NCBI GenBank assembly: GCA_963556145.1
Contig: OY744473.1
Coordinates: forward strand, 2,480,001-2,544,000
DNA: 64,000 nucleotides
Source: Hygrocybe punicea
Lineage: Eukaryota; Basidiomycota; Agaricomycetes; Agaricales; Hygrophoraceae
Direction: 5' to 3'
Part shown: positions 58,261 to 64,000 of the stretch, piece by piece
How positions within the stretch are numbered: the first letter of the stretch is position 1
Layout of the letters: every line of letters begins with the position of its first letter
Notes under the pieces: model-generated
The model's database searches: none
What the model saw: the letters and a program-made list of their open reading frames with translations, nothing else
Told to the model about the DNA's origin: nothing
Program-made: the position numbers and the translations under genes

Positions 58261-58975
58261 TTGTATAATGAGCTTTGATCACCAGTAATGGGAATGAACT
58301 TACTTTCCATCCCAATGGTGTAGGGTAAACTTGAATACGGAGTCGGAACCCACCATTTCCTCCAAAGTAAAAGTCCTCCCATACCCCTCCGAGTTGACCG
58401 CAGTATATCCAATTTTTGAGACTGGTACAGCTTCAACGTCAAGGTCAAGATCGGCAGTGACTTTATTGACCTCGTTGATATGTTTCTTCGTAGTGGAAGG
58501 ACGGACCGTATAATCGCTGAAGGAACGACTACTCCGTTCTTGCTGTTGTTTCATTTGGCGTTTTTGTTTACTTTGTTGTTTCCGATGTTCCTTTACAGAT
58601 TTTGGAAGTGGTTTACGAGAAATAGGGGTGGTCGTGGACGACGCAGGAGCCTGATGTTCATCGGAGCTGATATCCACATTGGAATCGTGGTCAGACGGTG
58701 CAAGGGCATGGGGTTGGTCCACCGGACATATGGATTGGAACGGATAGTCCTCTGTGTCGTCCTCCTGGTTGCTGATTTCTGATTGTACTGCTTTGCCCAA
58801 CAATTGTTCAAAATTGAATGAATTATCAGCGGAGATGGCCTGAGTCTGACAGATTAGATCAAGTAACTGGCTATCTAGACTCTCTAGCTGAGAGGTATAT
58901 TGTTTACCATAGAATGGGTTTGCATGGCGTTGGTACAGCGGTCTGACTTGAACAGCAGAAAACTTTTTTACAGGT
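58261..58975 (-). pseudogene. Truncated second TET/JBP-like gene, N-terminal part
   Basis: The minus-strand frame reads VRPLYQRHANPFYGKQY, a helical and Ser/Pro-rich linker, a basic Lys/Arg/Gln-rich stretch, then VPVSKIGYTAVNSEGYGRTF and LHHWDGK followed by a GT donor. This order (RPxYxRxxNPFY ... GYxA ... LxxWDG) matches the N-terminal half of the fungal dioxygenase family whose catalytic half is seen at 5.2-6.7 kb (GYQAVPKSF ... LIRWDG). The gene stops about 40 bases after WDGK at the end of Y2, so all iron ligands are missing. The sequence left of the Helitron cluster does not look like the lost half. Confidence 0.65.
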
Positions 58976-59075
58976 CACGTGATGGGCCAACTTGTTATTT
59001 AATGAAAAAAAACACGACTTCAAGAAATATTATGATTTCAAAATATTTAAAGCTGTACCCTAAAGGTGAAGGGTG

Positions 59076-59465
59076 GAAGGGGTTACAACTCCTGTGGCCC
59101 CAATGACCACCCTCTGTGATATCCTCAACCAATCTTCAATCATTTTGAGAGGGTGGAGGTGAACCGCACACAACCCCCACGGCCCAGACGGCCACCCTCC
59201 GTGACATCCTCATCCGTTTTGAGAGGGTGGAGGTGAACCGCGCACAGACTGCGCGATCACAACCCCCACGGCCCAGACGGCCACCCTCTGTGACATCTGC
59301 CATAAATAACGTCCGGGACTGGAGGAGGGCCGTGCACAGACTGCATGACCATGCCCTCCGTGGCCCAGTCGGCCATCCCCTCAGTTGGTTTTGGAAGGGT
59401 GGAAGCGGATCGTGCACAGACTGCATGATCACGTCTTCCATGGCCCAGACGGCCATCCTTCCAGG
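59076..59465. repeat. Tandem repeat, about 75-110 bp units
   Basis: About five units with 'cccagacggccaccctc' and 'gagggtggaggtgaaccg'. No coding role seen. Confidence 0.85.
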
Positions 59466-60173
59466 CTACACAACTAGGAATAATAATGACCATAACGAAG
59501 CTACAAGAAAAGTACAAGTACTGACCTTTACTAAAGAGCTAAACGGTGATAACCGCAAAACGCGTCGACGCGTCAAACAATGATTAGTAATACTTTCCCA
59601 CCGTTCAAAAAAAAAACATTTCACTTTACCATCAGTGCTCCAGCTGGCGTGGGTTATCAAATTTTGTAGTGAGCTAGGGAAACCATGAAACTAATGAGTC
59701 TAAGGAATATATGTCTTGTGAACGTTGAACGTTGAAACGTTGAAGAGAGGGCAAAGCAAGCGCGTTTAATAATGATGACTCAGACTTTCCCACGGTTCAA
59801 ACGACCGAATTTAGCAAGAGTTTGGGGCATGGCATTTGATACGGAAATTAATGGTCGCCGTGATGGGTTATGGCGGCAAGCGGCGTATGCTGTGGGGGGG
59901 GGCCAAAGTCGCCAGTTTAAAAAATATTTACGTGGTGTAGAATAATTTGGTATACTTCGTCGTCCTTTTATTATAAATTGTCTTTTCATCAGTAATAATA
60001 GTATGCTCATATCATTTGCAAATGCCTATAAATGGAATTAATTATTATATCTAAAAATATTTTACACTTGTGACTTTTCACGGGGAAGGAATGCCGGTAC
60101 AATACTAATGATTTCACATTGATATAAACCTTTTACCACATTGAGTTTGGACTTAGTGATATTCTGTTCAACA
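59466..60173. promoter_or_regulatory. Upstream region of gene B with ACGCGT boxes
   Basis: ACGCGT at 59560-59565 and 59568-59573 followed by TCAAACA, and 'tttcccacggttcaaacg' near 59786. The gene A upstream region has the same ACGCGTCAAACA and ttcccacggttc strings. Otherwise no gene seen. Confidence 0.45.
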
Positions 60174-61781
60174 ATGCCCCGCATGAAACAAACCGCAAAG
60201 AACTCCACTGGTGGTGTTGTTCCCCGAAAATCTGACAAAACTGAGAAAACTGCACCGGCTTCCATTCCAGCAGTCCGTCTCGTTGTGTCCTCTGACTCTG
60301 CGACTCCGTTGCCCCCCCCACCCTCTGATGGCAAGAACGACGTCTGTGCTTACCTTTTAAAACGTTTTTCACCTGTAACTGACCTTCTCACAGTTTTGCT
60401 ACATCTGCCTGAATGGTGGACTGCTCATGGTCTGTGAGTACTGTCCACGGTCAGTCTGCGAATCATGTGTGGACATCCATGCCAATCCGGCTGTGATACC
60501 TTCCATCTTTGTCTGCCTGTCATGCCATGAATCGAATTTTACAGGCCGTCATTGTGAGCCCTACCATGTGAGTATATTACTTATTTAATCGTAACTAAGA
60601 CTAATGAACGACTTAGGCCCTCTACGTCTTGAATGGTCCTGCGTACGTCAACAACTCCCTCAATCCCACTGCTCATATCCCTGCGATCGCGTCTCCCGTC
60701 CAAATCACCAGCGGATTTCAAATGCACGCCCACTCCCAGGTGTCCCATGACACCCTTTTGATCGTGCACTTTGTGCTCTCTGGGACATCTAACGCTGGTG
60801 CCCCTGCTACTGTCCTCACATCCTACATGTCAGGATTTCTTGCCGAGTCTGCTCTCCGGTTTGCTGAGGTGGAATTCGATCTTGCCGATGATTCAACTGT
60901 GGAACTGCATGCAAAGCGGGTTGCCGAAATTTGCAGCCAATACCAGTACGTTTATTTGTACTGCATACTTTGCTCCATTTACTTATCATAATTAGACACT
61001 GCTCATCTCAGATTGTAATTTTCATAACCACGCATTCACATGATGAAACCGGGGATTTATTTATTGGTCCGAAATTGTGTACTTCTGTGATGGAGGTGAG
61101 CTTTCTTTGTCGTGTCATCCTTATTCTAATTGCCTGTATCAAATATCAGTTTTTTGACCTCCTGATCCTGCGAAGGGTCGCAAACTTTCTTCAGGAGAGT
61201 GATGTGACCCTTTGGGTCATGTCGTGTGGTGCCCTGGTCAAGATGCCTCGAAGCTACCAGGACTTGGCTGGGGTGATGAAGCAGTAAGTTTTTTGTCTTT
61301 TGTTTTTCTCAACTGAGTTGCTCGCTTTGTCCTAAGTTTTAAATTCAACAATTTGGTTGCATTTACGGCAACTAAGTTTCAACCCATTCTCACTATGAAC
61401 TTCACCCTCAGCATGGCACAAAGAAACCTCGTCGAAAGATTTCCATTCAATCTTGCCATCCGGGACACCGTCCCCACCGTTTTTTCAATCGGTCGCCACA
61501 CAGACACAGTGTACGTCCAATTTTCTAACAACATCGTCAAGGGCACTCGTTACACTTGGTGCCACCCCCAAATCCGCCCATGGGGACAAGAGGTCCCCCC
61601 CCAATGCTCCGGTTGTGGCCGAATTCAAACATGGTCATTTTCTCGAAAACGGTCGGACATAGTGATAACCTGCAGTAGGTGTAAACATCAGTTGACTTTC
61701 AGTCAGTTAGGTGGTGAACTTCACTGGTTGGGTGGTGAGTTCTTCGGTGGATGGTGGTTAATTCGTGACTGCCCTTTGTAA
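60174..61781 (+). CDS. Gene B: histone-H3-tail-like N-terminus fused to PHD-like finger protein (intact)
   Basis: Six exons: 60174-60341, 60394-60567, 60617-60945, 60996-61095, 61150-61283, 61337-61781, all with GT...AG introns of 49-54 bases. Frame open throughout, about 450 residues. The first 20 residues, MPRMKQTAKNSTGGVVPRKS, match the histone H3 tail at 12 of 18 positions after Met, including K4, Q5, T6, A7, S10, T11, G12, G13 and PRK. A Ser/Pro linker is followed by the finger in exon 2: FCYICLNGGLLMVCEYCPRS, CESC, CLSCHE. The middle has HAHSQVSHDTLLIVHFVLSG, VIFITTHSHDETGDLFIGP and WVMSCGALVKMP. The last exon has a CSGCGRI/CSRCKH cysteine set and ends FGGWWLIRDCPL. The fold of the middle is unknown to me. 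Function is inferred to be chromatin-linked. Confidence 0.8.
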
Positions 61782-62224
61782 AAAAAAATTTTGCATCAAA
61801 TATATGTCCCAGTCCCCTGTTTGCTCTTTGTAATGTATCCAAGCAAGTAAATCACCCAGTGACTCATGTAGGTCAACTTGTCAAGCTGCAGCTCAAAACA
61901 ACTTGTTGAAGTTATTACTCAAAACATACAATTAAGTACAATTAATAATTCATTATGTAATAAGGTTGAAAAACCTTTTTTCTCAACTCGAACTACATCC
62001 CTATGACATTCAAAAGCTTTATCCTACTGCTACTTGTGTTGCTGACCATTCTATTACAATTGAATCACCCATAGGTCCTATTTATATTGGGATTCAACAT
62101 ATTTCCATTACTAATTTGATTTATGTCAGCGGTTGTCTGCCGAAGCTCACATCGATGGAAAAACCAGTAAAAATGTTTATGGAGTTAGCCAATTGCTTTG
62201 GGAGGGATTCAGTCAGTAAATCTA
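61782..62224. other. Between gene B and H3
   Basis: A frame from 61966 to 62235 (KNLFSQLELHPYDIQKLYP...) could be the start of a gene but I recognise nothing in it. Confidence 0.4.
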
Positions 62225-64000
62225 ACTACCTCTAGATCCACTGAATGTACTAAGTACTTCACCGTGTTTAGCAGATTGGTTTAATATTACCTGCCAGACA
62301 CTTTTCCCCCTGCCCAGACAGTTGGGCGTGTTGTTTTCGCTGCCCAGACAGTTGGGCATGTCGTTTTCACTGCCCAGACAGTTGGGCGTGTTGTTTTCAC
62401 AGCCCAGACAGTTGGGTGTGTTGTTTTCACAGCCCAGACAGTTGGGCGTGTCCTTTTCTCTGCCCAGACAGTTGGGTGTGTCGTTTTCTCTGCCCAGACA
62501 GTTGGGCATGTTGTTTTCACAGCCCAGACAGTTGGGCGTGTCCTTTTCTCTGCCCAGACAGTTGGGTGGGTCGTTTTCTCTGTTCAAACAGTTGAATGCA
62601 TCATTATCCCTGTCTGGTCAATGCAAAGCAATGATAGGTTCTTTGTTATCTCAGTCAGGGTATTTTATGTCAACTATACTATTCTTGCAGTATACTATAT
62701 TATGGTTTGGTATAGGGACCATAGCCTGGCATTTTGTTACTTGGATATTATTGCTGAGCAAAGCAGCAAAGCCATTTGACTTCCATGATATAGCCATATC
62801 ATCTCGAAATATTGATAACGACAATCATATATCTAGGACATATGTGGGTGGTGGCAAAAAACCTGTTTTTACCATATCAGAACTTGGATTAAAATCTTTT
62901 CCACTTCATCAAGGAAAAACAGGACGTTATACATTTAAATCATACATATCTAAGCAGGATATGACTCTTCAGAATTTTTCTAATGATTTTCTTATAGTAT
63001 TGGACATTTCACTAGCAATTTTAGTTGACAAATTAACCATTGCAAATCTTAAATTCATTGCTGCGTGTCATTCCATTTATTTGCCAGCAAAAATGAAACA
63101 TGCAGAAATTCAAACTGAAATTGTAAATCACAAGTGCATTGACTGTTCTTCTTATGTTTCAGTATTTGAGTTTACAGATGAGCTAGAGATACTGGCGAAA
63201 AAGAGTACAGCTAACATTGAAGCTGTAAAACGATCACACAATAAAAACATTGACAAATATTACCAGCAGAATCTTTTCGCTGTTCAAAAATACAATAAAA
63301 ATAATGTTGTGAAGCATCAGCAACAAAATCTTGCAGCTGTTCAAAGACATAACTTGAAACATCCTGAGAAGCATCACCGAAAAAATATTGCAGCTGTTCA
63401 AAAATTCAACTTGGAAAACCCTGAAAAACATCAGCAACAAAATCTTGCAGCTGTTCAAAGACATAACTTGGAACATCCTGAGAAGCATCACCGAAAAAAT
63501 ATTGCAGCTGTTCAAAGATACAACTTGGAAAACCCAGAAAAACATCAGCAACAAAATAATGCAGCTGTTCAAAGATATAAATTGGAACATCCTGAGCAAC
63601 ATCAGCAACAAAATAATGCAGCTGTTCAAAGATATAAATTGGAACATCCTGAACAACATCAGCAACAAAATATTGCCGCTGTGAACAGATATAAATCAGA
63701 ACATCCACATAAATACCAGCAACAGAATCTTGTAGCAGTTCAAAAATATTGCTTGGAACATCCAGAGAGATGTCAACAACAAAACCTCGCCGCTGTTCAA
63801 AGATATTCATCTGATGATTCAGAGAAATATATACTTTTTAATCAAAAAGCAGTTCAAAATTTTCGTCACAATAATCCTGACAAATACAAACAGCAAAATC
63901 AAATTGCAGCACAGTCCTACAGAGACAAAGAAGAATTTCCTCCTTTACCTCCATCTCAATCCTTGCAACACACTATTATATCAAACTTTTGTAGAGAAAG
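62225..64000 (+). CDS. H3: N-terminal region of a third Helitron-like polyprotein (runs off the edge)
   Basis: One frame is open from about 62225 to the window end. It begins with nine in-frame decapeptide repeats (PRQLGVLFSQ-like) encoded by a 30-bp minisatellite. A hydrophobic stretch follows (STILFLQYTILWFGIGTIAW, about 62670-62730), then GGGKKPVFTISELGLKSFPL, CIDCSSYVSVFEF, and at least ten 22-residue repeats (NLAAVQRYNLEHPEKHQQQ-like, 66 bases each, about 63240-63900). The visible end is PPLPPSQSLQHTIISNFCRE, aligning with PPPPLTAALQHTIIANACQD of H1 just before its CxxC finger. No stop occurs in it. The true start is unknown; the first in-frame ATGs lie within the minisatellite and at 62632. 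Confidence 0.65.
62307..62592. repeat. 30-bp minisatellite with hairpin units
   Basis: Nine to ten units with an exact 30-base period. Each has GCCCAGACAGTTGGGC, a 5-bp stem with 6-base loop. It is in frame with the H3 coding region. Confidence 0.9.

Noticed and set aside
62307..62592. Regular 30-bp repeats resembling a CRISPR array
   Set aside because: There are no unique spacers; the whole 30-base unit is repeated, no cas genes occur and the setting is eukaryotic. It is a minisatellite in a coding frame.
1..64000. tRNA or rRNA genes
   Set aside because: No cloverleaf with consistent A and B boxes and no rRNA-like conserved blocks were noticed by eye; a covariance-model scan would be needed to be certain.

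Overview
The window looks like a repeat-dense stretch of a basidiomycete (Agaricomycetes-type) nuclear genome. The evidence is short GT...AG introns of about 45-65 bases inside almost every gene, several protein families I recognise as expanded in mushroom-forming fungi (a WD40 protein, a TET/JBP-like 2-oxoglutarate dioxygenase, PHD-like finger proteins and several uncharacterised repeated families), and a heavy load of rolling-circle, LTR, foldback and TIR transposons. No bacterial, organellar or rRNA/tRNA features were seen.

Left part (1-12.3 kb): mostly genic. A minus-strand ORF at the edge, a minus-strand acidic-tail gene (1.6-2.4 kb), a multi-exon WD40 gene (2.66-4.49 kb), a TET/JBP-like dioxygenase gene with one in-frame stop (5.2-6.7 kb), a coiled-coil multi-exon gene (7.65-9.9 kb), and the first half of an uncharacterised Agaricomycete gene (11.37-12.26 kb). 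A 0.65-0.93 kb repeat (R1) sits directly 5' of three unrelated coding regions here.

12.25-21.3 kb is a Russian doll. A solo LTR (5-bp target duplication, TGTTAC...GTAACA ends) splits that gene in frame, and the LTR is itself split by a 7.4-kb element whose terminal inverted repeats are inverted arrays of a 45-bp palindromic minisatellite (7-bp duplication). The 7.4-kb element carries a PHD-finger gene, a foldback element and a GC-rich block with a 52-bp palindrome. The second half of the split gene resumes at 21.32 kb and ends at 22.97 kb.

23.5-58.3 kb is a graveyard of Helitron-like elements. H1 (plus strand, 23.8-34.4 kb) encodes an N-terminal repeat region, a HUH Rep and a remnant helicase with a C-terminal ubiquitin-protease-like domain. 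It has lost the helicase core by an in-frame deletion, has three stops and holds a 2.66-kb CACTA-like insertion. H2 (minus strand, 50.4 down to 36.9 kb) keeps Rep and full helicase motifs but is cut by two non-autonomous relatives (X3, Y1) and a solo LTR. Nested X and Y elements show exact ends: 5' TTACGAGT hairpin, asymmetric inverted repeat, 3' hairpin ending CAAG, no target duplication, insertion before a T.

Two further PHD-finger genes lie at 34.9-36.6 kb (frameshifted) and 60.2-61.8 kb (intact). Their N-termini closely imitate the histone H3 tail, which is the most interesting observation here. A truncated second TET/JBP-like gene lies at 58.3-59.0 kb, and a third Helitron-like coding region (H3) with tandem-repeat N-terminus runs off the right edge.
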